From Pseudomonas frederiksbergensis (GTDB taxonomy: Bacteria; Pseudomonadota; Gammaproteobacteria; Pseudomonadales; Pseudomonadaceae): a stretch of DNA of 64,000 nt. The position numbers and the translations under genes were made by a program. The notes below the pieces were generated by a model. It was not told where the DNA came from and made no database searches. It saw only the letters and a list, made by a program, of their open reading frames with translations. Every line of letters begins with the position of its first letter. Position 1 is the stretch's first letter. Positions 16,562 to 26,568 of this stretch are shown piece after piece. Location of the stretch: the NCBI RefSeq assembly GCF_017114915.1, contig NZ_JAAUOE010000019.1, positions 35,776 to 99,775 on the forward strand, given 5' to 3'.

Positions 16562-17392
16562 TTACTGATGCACGGCGAGCTGGTAGGCCGTGTATTTACG
16601 AATATTGATCACGCCGGTGTCGAAAATCAGGTACTGGCCCTTGATCCCCAGCAGCGTGCCTTCGGCAATCGGGTTCTTGTCCAGGTTGAAGCTGACAATC
16701 TTGGCCGGGTATTGCTCGACCGGATAGCGGATCTCGAGCGGTTCGACATTGGTAATGGTCTGGATTGCCTGTAGGCCAAATCGTTCCTGTAAACCGTGCA
16801 AACCTTCGGCGCAGCTTTCAAACAGCTGATCGCGAACCTGTATCAGGTCGACCGACACCGCATCGCCCTTGAGTAAAGCACGCCAGTTGGTTTTGTCGGC
16901 GACCTGGCTGCGGAACAGGTCTTCGACGAAGCCCGACTGCTGGCGGGTCGCGACGCGCATGATCGGCAAGGCCTGGCTGGCGCCCTGATCGAGCCAGCGG
17001 GTCGGCAACTGCGTGGCACGGGTAATGCCGACCTTGATCCCCGACGAATTGGCCAGGTACACCACATGGTCGGTCATGCAGAATTTTTCGCCCCACTCAG
17101 GCTCCCGGCAAGTACCGGCGTCGTAGTGGCAACGTTCCGGGCTCATGATGCAGATGTCGCACTGGGCCAGTTTGGTCATGCACGGGTAGCAGTAACCCTG
17201 GCTGAAACTGGTTTTGGTCTTGCGTCCGCAATGGGTGCAGTGGATCGCCCCCAGGTATTCCAGGCGCACCGTGGTGCCGATCAACGGATTGACCGGTACC
17301 TCGGCGTCGCCCAGACGAAAAGCGTACTGCACGTTCGGCCCGTCAAGGCGCGCCGACATTTTGCTGATTGCACCGCGGCCAATCTCGATCAA
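16562..17392 (-). CDS. DUF2797 protein
   Basis: 276 residues if translation begins at the TTG at 17392, which overlaps the stop of the DUF1315 gene by 4 bases and gives an N-terminus IEIGRGAISKMSARLDG; the ATG at 17359 would give 265 residues. A cysteine-rich segment (CTHCGRKT, CYPCMTKLAQCDIC, CHYDAGTCREPEWG) looks like a zinc site. It is followed by VVYLANSSGIKVGITR and RWLDQGA, which loosely resembles a GIY-YIG nuclease core. No membrane segment. The family is conserved in gammaproteobacteria without an assigned function to my knowledge. Gene order with pepN and DUF1315 is typical of Pseudomonas. Confidence 0.85.
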   Translation of the reverse strand: MIEIGRGAISKMSARLDGPNVQYAFRLGDAEVPVNPLIGTTVRLEYLGAIHCTHCGRKTKTSFSQGYCYPCMTKLAQCDICIMSPERCHYDAGTCREPEWGEKFCMTDHVVYLANSSGIKVGITRATQLPTRWLDQGASQALPIMRVATRQQSGFVEDLFRSQVADKTNWRALLKGDAVSVDLIQVRDQLFESCAEGLHGLQERFGLQAIQTITNVEPLEIRYPVEQYPAKIVSFNLDKNPIAEGTLLGIKGQYLIFDTGVINIRKYTAYQLAVHQ

Positions 17393-17649
17393 TGGATGGC
17401 ATCCGACTTGAACAGAATGTTTGGCACTTCGATCGACTTCGATGCGCACTCCTGCGGGCCCATGTAGCCGGTGCGCTCTTCTTCGGGCAGGTTTTGGATT
17501 TCCCAGGCAATCATCGCTTGCAGGGACAGTTCGCGCTGCTCGGCGGTGAGTTTGCCACCGTCGGACCATTTGCCGATTTCCACCGCCAGTTTCAGGCTCT
17601 GGTAGATATCCGGGGTGATGTTTTTGATCATTTCATTAAAAGAGGACAT
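17389..17649 (-). CDS. DUF1315 (YeaC-like) protein
   Basis: 86 residues from the ATG at 17649. The sequence MSSFNEMIKNITPDIYQSLK, WSDGGKLTAEQRE and YMGPQECASK is that of the small YeaC/DUF1315 family. Soluble, probably helical. The stop overlaps the start region of the DUF2797 gene, implying coupled translation. Function is not known. Confidence 0.9.
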   Translation of the reverse strand: MSSFNEMIKNITPDIYQSLKLAVEIGKWSDGGKLTAEQRELSLQAMIAWEIQNLPEEERTGYMGPQECASKSIEVPNILFKSDAIH

Positions 17650-17680
17650 CAAGGGCTCCGCGCTCTTTATTCATAACTGT

Positions 17681-18550
17681 TTAGACGGCCAGTTTACGGC
17701 GGTTGTACAAACCGCCCAACAAACCGGTGAAGCATCCGATGATTAACCCGCTGACGTGGGCCGCGTTGGCAATCTCGCCGAAACCGATCATCGAGACCAG
17801 CCCCGACAGGCACACCAGCAACCACACCAGCATCATCGCCAACACCCCGCGGGGCAGGCGATACGCCGGGTTGGGCGACAACAGCTGGAAGATCCAGCAA
17901 TGCCCGAGCAGGCCGTACAGCACCCCGGACAACCCGCCGAACAGGCTCGGGCCGCTGAAAAGGTATTGCGTATAGTTGGACACCAGGCTGAACAGCAACG
18001 TCAGGCCGATCAGGTTGATGCTGCCCTGACGCGACTCGATGCGCCGCCCCAGTTCCCAATACCACATGCCGTTCATGGCCAGGTGCAGGATGCCGAAGTG
18101 AATCAGCATCGGCGTCATCAGCCGCCACCACTGCCCCGCCTCCAGGCTGTCGGCCAGTGGCGTGAAATGGATGTAGTCACCGACCACGCGGAAATCGAGG
18201 AAGGTCAGCCAGCGCATCGTCTCGAGGTTTTCACCCAGCAGCGTCACCACGCCGACGATCAGGCTCAGCAACAGCACCAACGCCGTGGCCTTGCTGTGGC
18301 GCAACTGCTCGACGAAGCCCGGACGCTGCCGGGTTTGCGCGATCGGGATATCCAGTTGCTGATCCGGGTCGCCGGCCGGAAAGCGTTCGTACAACGAACG
18401 CACGTCTTCACTGATGCTGGCGGGCACCCACAGCACTTGCTCGCCCGCTTCTTCGCTGACCCGATGGGGCACTTGCATGCGCTGCAGCAGTTTGACGAAC
18501 CCGCTCAAATCCACCGCCAGCGGCAGACGCAATACCGCAACCGCCGTCAT
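17681..18550 (-). CDS. Rhomboid family intramembrane serine protease (GlpG-like)
   Basis: 289 residues. A soluble N-terminal part of about 90 residues is followed by six or so membrane helices. The catalytic Ser is in FGGLSGVLYGLLGH and the catalytic His in IANAAHVSGLIIG; HFGILHLAMNGMWYWELG carries the conserved HxxxN of helix 2. It cleaves transmembrane substrates within the inner membrane. GGAGGTGAT precedes the ATG, which overlaps the upstream phosphatase stop by 4 bases (ATGA), so the two are co-translated. Confidence 0.93.
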   Translation of the reverse strand: MTAVAVLRLPLAVDLSGFVKLLQRMQVPHRVSEEAGEQVLWVPASISEDVRSLYERFPAGDPDQQLDIPIAQTRQRPGFVEQLRHSKATALVLLLSLIVGVVTLLGENLETMRWLTFLDFRVVGDYIHFTPLADSLEAGQWWRLMTPMLIHFGILHLAMNGMWYWELGRRIESRQGSINLIGLTLLFSLVSNYTQYLFSGPSLFGGLSGVLYGLLGHCWIFQLLSPNPAYRLPRGVLAMMLVWLLVCLSGLVSMIGFGEIANAAHVSGLIIGCFTGLLGGLYNRRKLAV

Positions 18551-19518
18551 TGCATCACCTCCGGCCGCTCGACATCGACCCAGACAAATTTATGCGGGTC
18601 GAGACGGGTTTCCTGATCCAGACGATAAGCGACCAGTTTGCCGTAGAGCACCGCGCTGTAATCCAGGCACGCCAGGTTCGGGCGGATCGGCGCCGGTTTA
18701 CCACTGCGCCAGTAGTGGCCGACGAATAACAGCGGCTCATCGATGCCATAGCGCAGCAAGTTGTCTTTTTCGCTGGACGACAGTGGCGTACGGGCTACCG
18801 GCTCGGGCAAGGCGTCGGGCTGGAACACGATATCGCCGTAGGTTTGCGGGTCGTCTTCCCAGAATTTGGTGCGGAAGAACGAGCGCGTCAGGCCGTCGCC
18901 GCTGGTCATGGTCAAGCCGTGGGGCAAGCGCATGTCGGTGCCGCGCAACAGGCGATCGAACACGGTGCAGGCGAAACTGCCCGGCACCGCGCAGGCCTGG
19001 AGGAAGTGTTCATCGATGCAGCCGTCGGGGAACAACCCGCGCAACGGTTCGATCAGACTGGCGTCCCAGCAGGCATGCACCACGCGAAAACGCCCGGCAT
19101 CGACGAACAAGGGCAGCTGGTAGAACCATTGCAGGAAGTCATGCCATTCCGCGGGATGATCTTCGAACTGGGTCAGGGTTTCCTGGAGCAGGCGCGCGTG
19201 GCGCGGCGTGTGTTCACGCACGAACTGCTGGCCACTGCCAGGCAGCGCCGGCGTGCTCCAGCCCAGGGCGTTGAATTCATGGTTGCCCATGATGCACAGC
19301 GCCTGGCCGGCCTCGACCATGTCGTGGACGATGTGCAGCGCCTCGCGAATCCGCGGACCACGGTCGATGATGTCGCCCAGGAACACCGCCATGCGCGACG
19401 GATGCCGCCAGACACCCGCCTGTTTGTGGTAACCGAGCCGGTCGAGCAAGTGCTCAAGGGTCAGAGCGCAACCGTGCACGTCACCGATCAGGTCGTAGCT
19501 ACGCGCGGGATCGAGCAT
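18547..19518 (-). CDS. Metallophosphoesterase (serine/threonine phosphatase-like)
   Basis: 323 residues. The calcineurin-like core is plain: LIGDVHGCALTLEHLL (residues 10-25), FLGDIIDRGPR, CIMGNHEFNALGW and, later, RVVHACWD with a metal-binding His. Soluble cytoplasmic enzyme binding two metal ions. The substrate may be a phosphoprotein, a bis-nucleotide or another phosphoester. GGAGG lies before the ATG; the start shares one base with the nadK stop, and its own stop overlaps the rhomboid start, so it sits in the middle of a coupled trio. Confidence 0.9.
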   Translation of the reverse strand: MLDPARSYDLIGDVHGCALTLEHLLDRLGYHKQAGVWRHPSRMAVFLGDIIDRGPRIREALHIVHDMVEAGQALCIMGNHEFNALGWSTPALPGSGQQFVREHTPRHARLLQETLTQFEDHPAEWHDFLQWFYQLPLFVDAGRFRVVHACWDASLIEPLRGLFPDGCIDEHFLQACAVPGSFACTVFDRLLRGTDMRLPHGLTMTSGDGLTRSFFRTKFWEDDPQTYGDIVFQPDALPEPVARTPLSSSEKDNLLRYGIDEPLLFVGHYWRSGKPAPIRPNLACLDYSAVLYGKLVAYRLDQETRLDPHKFVWVDVERPEVMQ

Positions 19519-20408
19519 CAGTCGCCTCCACCACCCAACTTGCTGCCCCAGCCGAGCTTGGTCCGGCAGACTTCATAGTAGTTGTGGTCGAGCGGGTGAA
19601 TCAGCCGCAACTTCTGCGCTTTCTTGCTGACGGTGATGGTGTCACCGGGCGCGCAGGTGAAGTGGTTCTGCCCGTCACAGGAGACTTGCGGGTAAATCTG
19701 CATATCTTTGGACACGACGATTTTCAGCTCACTGTTGCCATCGACCACAATCGGCCTACCCGACAAGGTATGGGGGTACATGGGCACAATCACAATAGCG
19801 TCGAGCTTGGGATGCATGATCGGGCCGCCCGCCGACAGCGCGTAGGCGGTCGAGCCGGTCGGTGTGGCGACGATCAGGCCATCGGCCTTTTGGCTGCAGA
19901 CGAACTGGCCATCGATGTACAGCTCGAACTCGATCATCCGCGTCGACTTGCCGGGGTGCAGCACTACATCGTTCAGCGCATCGCCCTGGCCTATGGCCTC
20001 GGCGTGGCGCCGGACTTCGGCTTGCAGCAGGAAGCGGTTTTCCACCAGATAGTGGCCGTCGAGCACTTCGGCGACTTTGACTTCCAGCTCATCGGGGCGA
20101 ATATCGGTGAGGAACCCCAGGCTGCCACGGTTGATGCCGAGCACCGGAATATTGTGCCGGGCCAATGCCCGGGCGGCGCCCAGCAGGCTGCCGTCACCAC
20201 CAACCACAATCACCATGTCACAGACTTCACCGAGCATCTTGCGCGACGAGGTTTGCAGGCCATGGCCCGGCAGGACTTCGGCGATGGTGTCTTCGAGGAT
20301 CACGTGCAGGTGACGATCGAGCAGAAACCGTTTCAGTCGGCGGACGGTATCCAGCACCTGAGAACTGCCCAGGCGACCGATGATGCCGATATTACGAAAT
20401 TGCTCCAT
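19518..20408 (-). CDS. nadK: NAD kinase
   Basis: 296 residues, start at the ATG at 20408 (MEQFRNIGIIGRLG). The GGDGS nucleotide motif occurs in VIVVGGDGSLLGAARALA, the catalytic region in ALNDVVLH, and the donor site in TPTGSTAYALSAGGPI. It phosphorylates NAD to NADP in the cytoplasm. It is the first gene of the minus-strand run leading to pepN and is divergent from the DUF1853 gene across 112 bases. Confidence 0.97.
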   Translation of the reverse strand: MEQFRNIGIIGRLGSSQVLDTVRRLKRFLLDRHLHVILEDTIAEVLPGHGLQTSSRKMLGEVCDMVIVVGGDGSLLGAARALARHNIPVLGINRGSLGFLTDIRPDELEVKVAEVLDGHYLVENRFLLQAEVRRHAEAIGQGDALNDVVLHPGKSTRMIEFELYIDGQFVCSQKADGLIVATPTGSTAYALSAGGPIMHPKLDAIVIVPMYPHTLSGRPIVVDGNSELKIVVSKDMQIYPQVSCDGQNHFTCAPGDTITVSKKAQKLRLIHPLDHNYYEVCRTKLGWGSKLGGGGD

Positions 20409-20466
20409 GGGGCCCCTAACGTGTGTGGCGGCGAAAAACACGATTATGGGCGAAAGCGCGGCGTAG

Positions 20467-21471
<1,005 letters not shown>

Positions 21472-21496
21472 GTTTTTCGGCGCCTGCGAGGGCCTC

Positions 21497-21585
21497 TTCG
21501 CGGGCAAGCCTCGCTCCTACAGTTTTTTGTCGGTCGCAAAATGTGTGAACGACACTTATCTGTAGGAGCGAGGCTTGCCCGCGAA
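21497..21585. repeat. REP doublet (inverted pair)
   Basis: TTCGCGGGCAAGCCTCGCTC (from 21497) and its reverse complement GAGCGAGGCTTGCCCGCGAA (ending 21585) flank a 39-base spacer between convergent genes. The same unit recurs at 61707 and at 63927-63996. Confidence 0.9.
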
Positions 21586-21632
21586 GGCGGCGGTACCGTC
21601 AACATGGATGTCGCCTGCCCCCCCGCACAAGG

Positions 21633-22193
21633 TCATAGCTTCTTATGCTGCTCGACCCACTGCGCATACGCATCGATGAATTTCTGCAGGAACGGCTTGA
21701 GCGACTCCGACAACTTGCCCGCTTCGTCGAATGCTGAACCGGCGCCGCCCAGGTAGGCTTCCGGCTGCTGCATGCACGGTACGTTGAGAAAGACCATGGA
21801 CTGGCGCACGTTGTGGTTGGCCCCAAACCCGCCGACGGCGCCCGGTGAAGCGCTGATCACCGCGCCCGGCTTGCCGTCCCAGACACTCTTGCCATAGGGG
21901 CGCGAACCGACGTCGATCGCGTTCTTCAACGGCGCCGGCACCGAACGGTTGTATTCCGGGGTCACGAACAGCACCGCGTCGGATGACCGCACTTGTTGTC
22001 GGAAAGTGCTGTAGGCTGCCGGCGGTGAATCTCCATCGATGTCTTCGTTGTACAGCGGCAAATCGCCGATTTCGACGATAGTCAGCTTCAGATTGGCAGG
22101 CGCCAGCTCGGCCAGCGCCAGCGCGACCTTGCGGTTGATCGATGCTTTTCTCAGGCTGCCGACCAGAACGGCGATCTCGTAGACATTGCTCAT
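21633..22193 (-). CDS. NADPH-dependent FMN reductase (ChrR-like flavoprotein)
   Basis: 186 residues of flavodoxin-like fold. The FMN phosphate loop is GSLRKASINRK, the second flavin contact is TPEYNRSVPAPLKNAID, and ISASPGAVGGFGANHNVRQ is the third. Such enzymes reduce quinones, azo compounds or chromate and are cytoplasmic dimers or tetramers. It is transcribed alone, with the REP doublet after it. Physiological substrate not deducible. Confidence 0.92.
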   Translation of the reverse strand: MSNVYEIAVLVGSLRKASINRKVALALAELAPANLKLTIVEIGDLPLYNEDIDGDSPPAAYSTFRQQVRSSDAVLFVTPEYNRSVPAPLKNAIDVGSRPYGKSVWDGKPGAVISASPGAVGGFGANHNVRQSMVFLNVPCMQQPEAYLGGAGSAFDEAGKLSESLKPFLQKFIDAYAQWVEQHKKL

Positions 22194-22378
22194 GGAAGAT
22201 TCTCGACTGTTCGATGGGAAGAGCTTCTAGTTATAGATGATCGCAATGACGATTCAACCAGCGGGCGCTGGAAAATCGCCGCCCCTGACTATTTTTTTCC
22301 TGTAGGAAAACTTACCTCGCCCAACCACGGTCTACAGAGCCGCAAATTGAGTGATTTATCCCCAGAGGTTCTAAGCAG

Positions 22379-22615
22379 ATGGCAGCAGTACTCGTCGGTC
22401 AGTTCCATGCAAGAGACGCGGAAGGCCGCATTTATTCCGTGCATGAGTTCCAGGAATCCACACCATCGCACGACGGCCAGGCCGGCTCTGCGCCTGTCAC
22501 CACCTATAAACTGGCCATTGGCGACCGGGTCAACAAACTCGACGACAATGCGTTTGTGCTGGTGCAAACCGGCGTCACCCTCATTCGCGAACCTGAAACG
22601 AACGTTGCCTCATAA
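22379..22615 (+). CDS. Small conserved protein, unknown function
   Basis: 78 residues from an ATG with GAGG upstream. The sequence VLVGQFHARDAEGRIYSVHEF and the tail VTTYKLAIGDRVNKLDDNAF look like a small beta-barrel of the kind seen in short Pseudomonas proteins. No signal peptide. It precedes the LysR gene by 88 bases, in the same direction. Codon usage matches the neighbours, which supports a real gene. Function unknown. Confidence 0.7.
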   Translation: MAAVLVGQFHARDAEGRIYSVHEFQESTPSHDGQAGSAPVTTYKLAIGDRVNKLDDNAFVLVQTGVTLIREPETNVAS

Positions 22616-22703
22616 CCCGCTGTTATGAGCAGAAGTCATATGCGCGCACTTGAGTTAGGATTCAGTCACTGACTCCCTCACCTGCTGAACATGGACTTCA
22701 CGC

Positions 22704-23597
22704 ATGCGTTTACGTCATATCGAAGTGATCCAGGCGCTCCTGCAGACCGGTCACCTGGGCACCGCCGCCGAATGGTTGCAGTTGCCCGTGACCGAGGTTG
22801 AACGCACCCTGCGCGATGCCGAGGATCAGCTGGGGTTCATGCTGTTTGCCAGCGTGCGTGGCCGTCTGCAAGCCACCCGCGAGGCGCGGGAGTTGCAGGT
22901 CGAGATCGCCCGCGTCTACGAAGCCCTTGAGCCGGTCCAGCGACTGGCCAGCAGCCTCAAGCAATATCTGGCCCCACCCCTGCGAATTATCTGCACCCCA
23001 CCTTTGGCGCAACAATTGTTGCCCCAGAGCATCGCGGCCCTGCGCCGACGCCTCCCCGACGCGCCTTGCACCCTCCTGAGCCAGCCGACCCGCGAGATTG
23101 TCAGAAGCCTGCTGCTGCGTGAAAGCGATCTGGGTCTGAGCCTGCACGACCCGGACCACGCCGACATCCATTGCCAGGTCATCGCGCAGGGCAAGCTTCA
23201 GCTATTGGCGCCCCATGGCTGGCTGCAACCGAAACAGAAGTACATCTCGCTGCAAGACCTGGCCGGCCAGGCGATGGTCGGCCTGGAAGGTCACGACCCG
23301 CTCAGCCCGGCGCTGGATAACAAACTGCATGCGCTGCGCCCTGCCCCGGTCATCCAGACCCGGGTCCAGACTCATCAAATGATGCGCAGCATGGTCGAGG
23401 CCGGCGAAGGCCTGGCGATCGTCGATCCGTTCACCGCCCTCGGCGCCAAGTCGGCCGGGCTCGACGCCTGCCCGTTGGCGCCCGCCGTGCCGATCAGCGT
23501 CTATGCCTTGAGCCTGAAGAACGCCGAGCCCTCTTCGGCCATTCAGGCGCTACTGGCCATCATCACGGAACAAGCCGGGGCGATGCTGGCGAGCTGA
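22704..23597 (+). CDS. LysR-family transcriptional regulator
   Basis: 297 residues. The N-terminal winged helix-turn-helix covers about residues 1-60 (MRLRHIEVIQALLQTGHLGT, LGFMLFASVRGRLQAT). The rest is a periplasmic-binding-like effector domain (LRIICTPPLAQQLLPQSIAA; VEAGEGLAIVDPFTALGA). The last 35 bases overlap the end of the convergent GNAT gene. No divergent target gene is present, so the regulon is not evident. Confidence 0.9.
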   Translation: MRLRHIEVIQALLQTGHLGTAAEWLQLPVTEVERTLRDAEDQLGFMLFASVRGRLQATREARELQVEIARVYEALEPVQRLASSLKQYLAPPLRIICTPPLAQQLLPQSIAALRRRLPDAPCTLLSQPTREIVRSLLLRESDLGLSLHDPDHADIHCQVIAQGKLQLLAPHGWLQPKQKYISLQDLAGQAMVGLEGHDPLSPALDNKLHALRPAPVIQTRVQTHQMMRSMVEAGEGLAIVDPFTALGAKSAGLDACPLAPAVPISVYALSLKNAEPSSAIQALLAIITEQAGAMLAS

Positions 23598-24195
23598 TCG
23601 GGTTTTCCAGCGGGTTATCGAACAGTCGATACCAGAACAACGCTACTTCGGCGGTGTTCGGGTCGATCCCGCGATAACGCAGATGATCGATCCCGCCGAC
23701 CACGTAGCCACAACGTTCGTAAAGCCGACAGGCGCCCAGGTTGTTGTTCTGGGTTTCCAGCATGATGCCCGGCAATTTTTTCTTGCGACTCCAGAACTGC
23801 GCCACGTCCAGCAACGACTTGGCCACGCCATGGCGACGCGCCGGCGCATGCACCGCCAGCTCATCGATATGGGCAAAGCCGTTCCAGTTGGTGCTCACCA
23901 CCAGGTGCCCCACCGGCTCGTCATCCAGATAGGCCATGAAAATCGCACTGTCGGCGGCATCGCGAAAACCGCTGAACTCCTCGGGATCGATGCCGTAGCA
24001 CTTGCGGTACGGGGTGATCGGCGTCACCGGCCATTGCGCCACCGGTTTACCGATTTCTGCTGCTCCATAGGCGGCGACTTCAAAACTGAAATCACTGCCC
24101 CAGATATAAGCCGCAAAACCCTCATCGGCGACACGCACCGAGAGGCCTGGGTATTTGGGATTCATGACGGGTTGCATACGCGCAAAGGTCCTCAT
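23563..24195 (-). CDS. GNAT-family N-acetyltransferase
   Basis: 210 residues if it starts at the ATG at 24195, which overlaps the ldcA stop (ATGA); the ATG at 24177, with GAGGACC about 10 bases upstream, is an equally good start (204 residues). The acetyl-CoA site is HAPARRHGVAKSLLDVA, preceded by the beta-4 strand FAHIDELAVHA, and QNNNLGACRLYERCGYVV gives the C-terminal motif. Cytoplasmic. Coupling to lysine decarboxylase suggests that it could act on cadaverine or another amine, but no substrate can be read. Confidence 0.88.
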   Translation of the reverse strand: MRTFARMQPVMNPKYPGLSVRVADEGFAAYIWGSDFSFEVAAYGAAEIGKPVAQWPVTPITPYRKCYGIDPEEFSGFRDAADSAIFMAYLDDEPVGHLVVSTNWNGFAHIDELAVHAPARRHGVAKSLLDVAQFWSRKKKLPGIMLETQNNNLGACRLYERCGYVVGGIDHLRYRGIDPNTAEVALFWYRLFDNPLENPISSPASPRLVP

Positions 24196-26447
24196 TCCTT
24201 GATGCAATCGACGGTGTAATGCCGTCCATTGCCCTCGTCTTCATGTTGCAAGCCATGCACATCGGCGACAAACCCGGGGAAGCTACTGTCGAACGTACGG
24301 GCAAACTTCAGGTAATCGATGATCGAACGGGTCGACTCGGTGAACCGCTCGCCGGGCATGATCAACGGGATCCCCGGCGGGTATGGCACCAGCATCACCG
24401 CCGCGATCCGCCCGTCCAGGGCATCGATCGAAACGGCCTCCACGTCCCCGCGTACCAATTGATCATAGGCGTGCGCCGGCTTCATCGCGACTTCCGGCAG
24501 CACCGTGTACATGCGTTTGAGGTGTTTGGCCGTGGCATTGCTGCGATAACAGGCGTGCAATTGATCGCACAGATCGCGCAAACCCATGCCTTGATAGCGG
24601 GCAACGTTCTGTTGCGCCACGCACGGCAGGCAGATGGCCAGGCTGACGTTGGCGTCATAATTGCGCTTGAATTCCAGCAACTCGGTCAGCAGCGTGCTCC
24701 ATTTGCCCTTGGTGATGCCCATGGAGAACAGCACCAGAAACGAATACAGCCCGGTTTTTTCCACGACCAGCCCGCGTTCCCAGAGGAATTTGCTGACCAC
24801 CGCCGCCGGAATCCCCCGCGTACTCAGGGCACCGCCCGCCGTCAAACCCGGCATCACCAGCGTGACCTTGATCGGATCGAGCAGCACGTAGTCGTCGGTC
24901 ACACCGCCAAAGCCATGCCAATCGGCGTCGGGTTGCAGCAACCAGTCTTCGGTGACCACCTGCTCGATACCTTCGGCCGAGGGGGGTTGCCAGATAGAAA
25001 ACCACCAGTCATCGGCGGCGATATGCTGACGCAGATTGGCCAGGGCCCGGCGAAAGCTCAGGGCTTCGTCGAACATTTCCTGCAACAGCGAACGACCGGC
25101 CGGCCCTTCCATCATCGCCGACGCCACGTCCAGCGAGGCGATGATGCTGTACTGCGGCGAGGTCGAGATGTGCATCATGAACGCTTCGTTGAAACGGTCG
25201 CGATCCAGTTGCCGCGCACCGCCGTCCTGAACGTGAATCATCGACGCCTGGCTGAACGCCGCCAGCAGTTTGTGTGTGGAATGGGTGGTGAACACCAAAG
25301 GGCTGTCTTCGCTGCGGGAAGTGCCCATGCCGTAACGACCGGCAAAGAACTCGTGGAACGCCGCGTAGGCGTACCAGGCCTCGTCGAAATGCAGCACTTC
25401 GACGCTGTTGCCCAGGCTCTGTTTGATCAGCTCGGCGTTGTAACAGAGGCCGTCGTAAGTCGAATTGGTCACCACCGCCAACTTGACCTTGGGCTCGCGG
25501 CCCTGGGTCAGCGGGCTGGCGTCGATCTTGGCCTGGATCGATTCGCGGCTGAACTCACTCAACGGAATCGGACCGATGATTCCCAGCTCATTACGCTCCG
25601 GGCACAGGTACAGCGGAATCGCGCCGGTCATGATGATCGAGTGCAGCACCGACTTGTGGCAGTTGCGATCCACCAGCACCAGATCATCGCGGGCCACCAT
25701 GGAATGCCAGACGATCTTGTTGGCAGTCGAGGTGCCATTGATCACGAAAAAGGTGTGATCGGCGCCGAAATTGCGCGCGGCTCGCGCTTCTGCCTCCGCC
25801 AGCGGGCCGGTGTGATCGAGCAGCGAACCGAGCTCCGGCACCGACACCGACAAATCCGAACGCAGGGTGTTTTCCCCGAAAAACTGGTGAAACGCCTGCC
25901 CCACCGGGCTCTTGTGGTAGGCCACGCCGCCGCCATGGCCGGGGGTGTGCCAGGAATAATTGGAGTCGGCGGTATGTTGCACCAGCGCCTTGAAGAACGG
26001 TGGCAGCAAACCGTCCAGATACTTGCGCGCAGCGCGAGCGACCTGACGGGCGAGGAATGGCACGGTGTCTTCGAACAGATAGAGAATGCCGCGCAGCTGA
26101 TTGAGCTCGGCCATGGCGTCGGCCGGGGCATTTTCCAGGGTGACCTGCTCCCCCAGGGCGAAGATCGGCAGGTCCGGTGCCCGAACCCGTGCCCGGCGGA
26201 TCAGCTCAGCCATGTTCTGTAGAAGGTGAGCATTGGAGCTGGCGTCTTCGGCGGCAATCAACATGCAGGCGAGGCCGTGATGGGTCGAGGCGACCATACG
26301 CCCCTCGGTGTAATCGACCGCCGAGACAATGCTGAAGCCTTCCTGCTCCAGTTCCCGGGCAATGCCCCGCACACGATCACCGGCAACGGTGTCGGCCTTG
26401 ATGTCGCGGTGGACGATCAGGACCGGGAATTTCAAATCTTTATACAT
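24192..26447 (-). CDS. ldcA: Lysine decarboxylase (Orn/Lys/Arg decarboxylase fold)
   Basis: 751 residues, the length I recall for P. aeruginosa LdcA (PA1818). It has the N-terminal response-regulator-like wing domain (PVLIVHRDIKADTV), then the PLP domain with HTPGHGGGVAYHKSP, and Lys393 in STHKLLAAFSQAS as the PLP Schiff base. The C-terminal domain includes VPYPPGIPLIMPGER. It converts lysine to cadaverine in the route from arginine and lysine to glutarate. Start at 26447 gives MYKDLKFPVLIVHRD. Arginine or ornithine as substrate cannot be excluded by eye, but length and synteny favour lysine. Confidence 0.92.
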   Translation of the reverse strand: MYKDLKFPVLIVHRDIKADTVAGDRVRGIARELEQEGFSIVSAVDYTEGRMVASTHHGLACMLIAAEDASSNAHLLQNMAELIRRARVRAPDLPIFALGEQVTLENAPADAMAELNQLRGILYLFEDTVPFLARQVARAARKYLDGLLPPFFKALVQHTADSNYSWHTPGHGGGVAYHKSPVGQAFHQFFGENTLRSDLSVSVPELGSLLDHTGPLAEAEARAARNFGADHTFFVINGTSTANKIVWHSMVARDDLVLVDRNCHKSVLHSIIMTGAIPLYLCPERNELGIIGPIPLSEFSRESIQAKIDASPLTQGREPKVKLAVVTNSTYDGLCYNAELIKQSLGNSVEVLHFDEAWYAYAAFHEFFAGRYGMGTSRSEDSPLVFTTHSTHKLLAAFSQASMIHVQDGGARQLDRDRFNEAFMMHISTSPQYSIIASLDVASAMMEGPAGRSLLQEMFDEALSFRRALANLRQHIAADDWWFSIWQPPSAEGIEQVVTEDWLLQPDADWHGFGGVTDDYVLLDPIKVTLVMPGLTAGGALSTRGIPAAVVSKFLWERGLVVEKTGLYSFLVLFSMGITKGKWSTLLTELLEFKRNYDANVSLAICLPCVAQQNVARYQGMGLRDLCDQLHACYRSNATAKHLKRMYTVLPEVAMKPAHAYDQLVRGDVEAVSIDALDGRIAAVMLVPYPPGIPLIMPGERFTESTRSIIDYLKFARTFDSSFPGFVADVHGLQHEDEGNGRHYTVDCIKE

Positions 26448-26568
26448 GAGGCTCGGCGTCCTGAGGCGGCAGACCATGGCCTGCCAATAACCTCAGGGTA
26501 GAGGGTTGAAGCGCATGTGGCGAGGGGATGCCCTGAAGTGGGGCATTGGGTGCGATCTTTTAAGGCCT

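Noticed and set aside
24219..26222. Plus-strand frame of 667 residues
   Set aside because: Antisense to ldcA, low-complexity composition, no motif.
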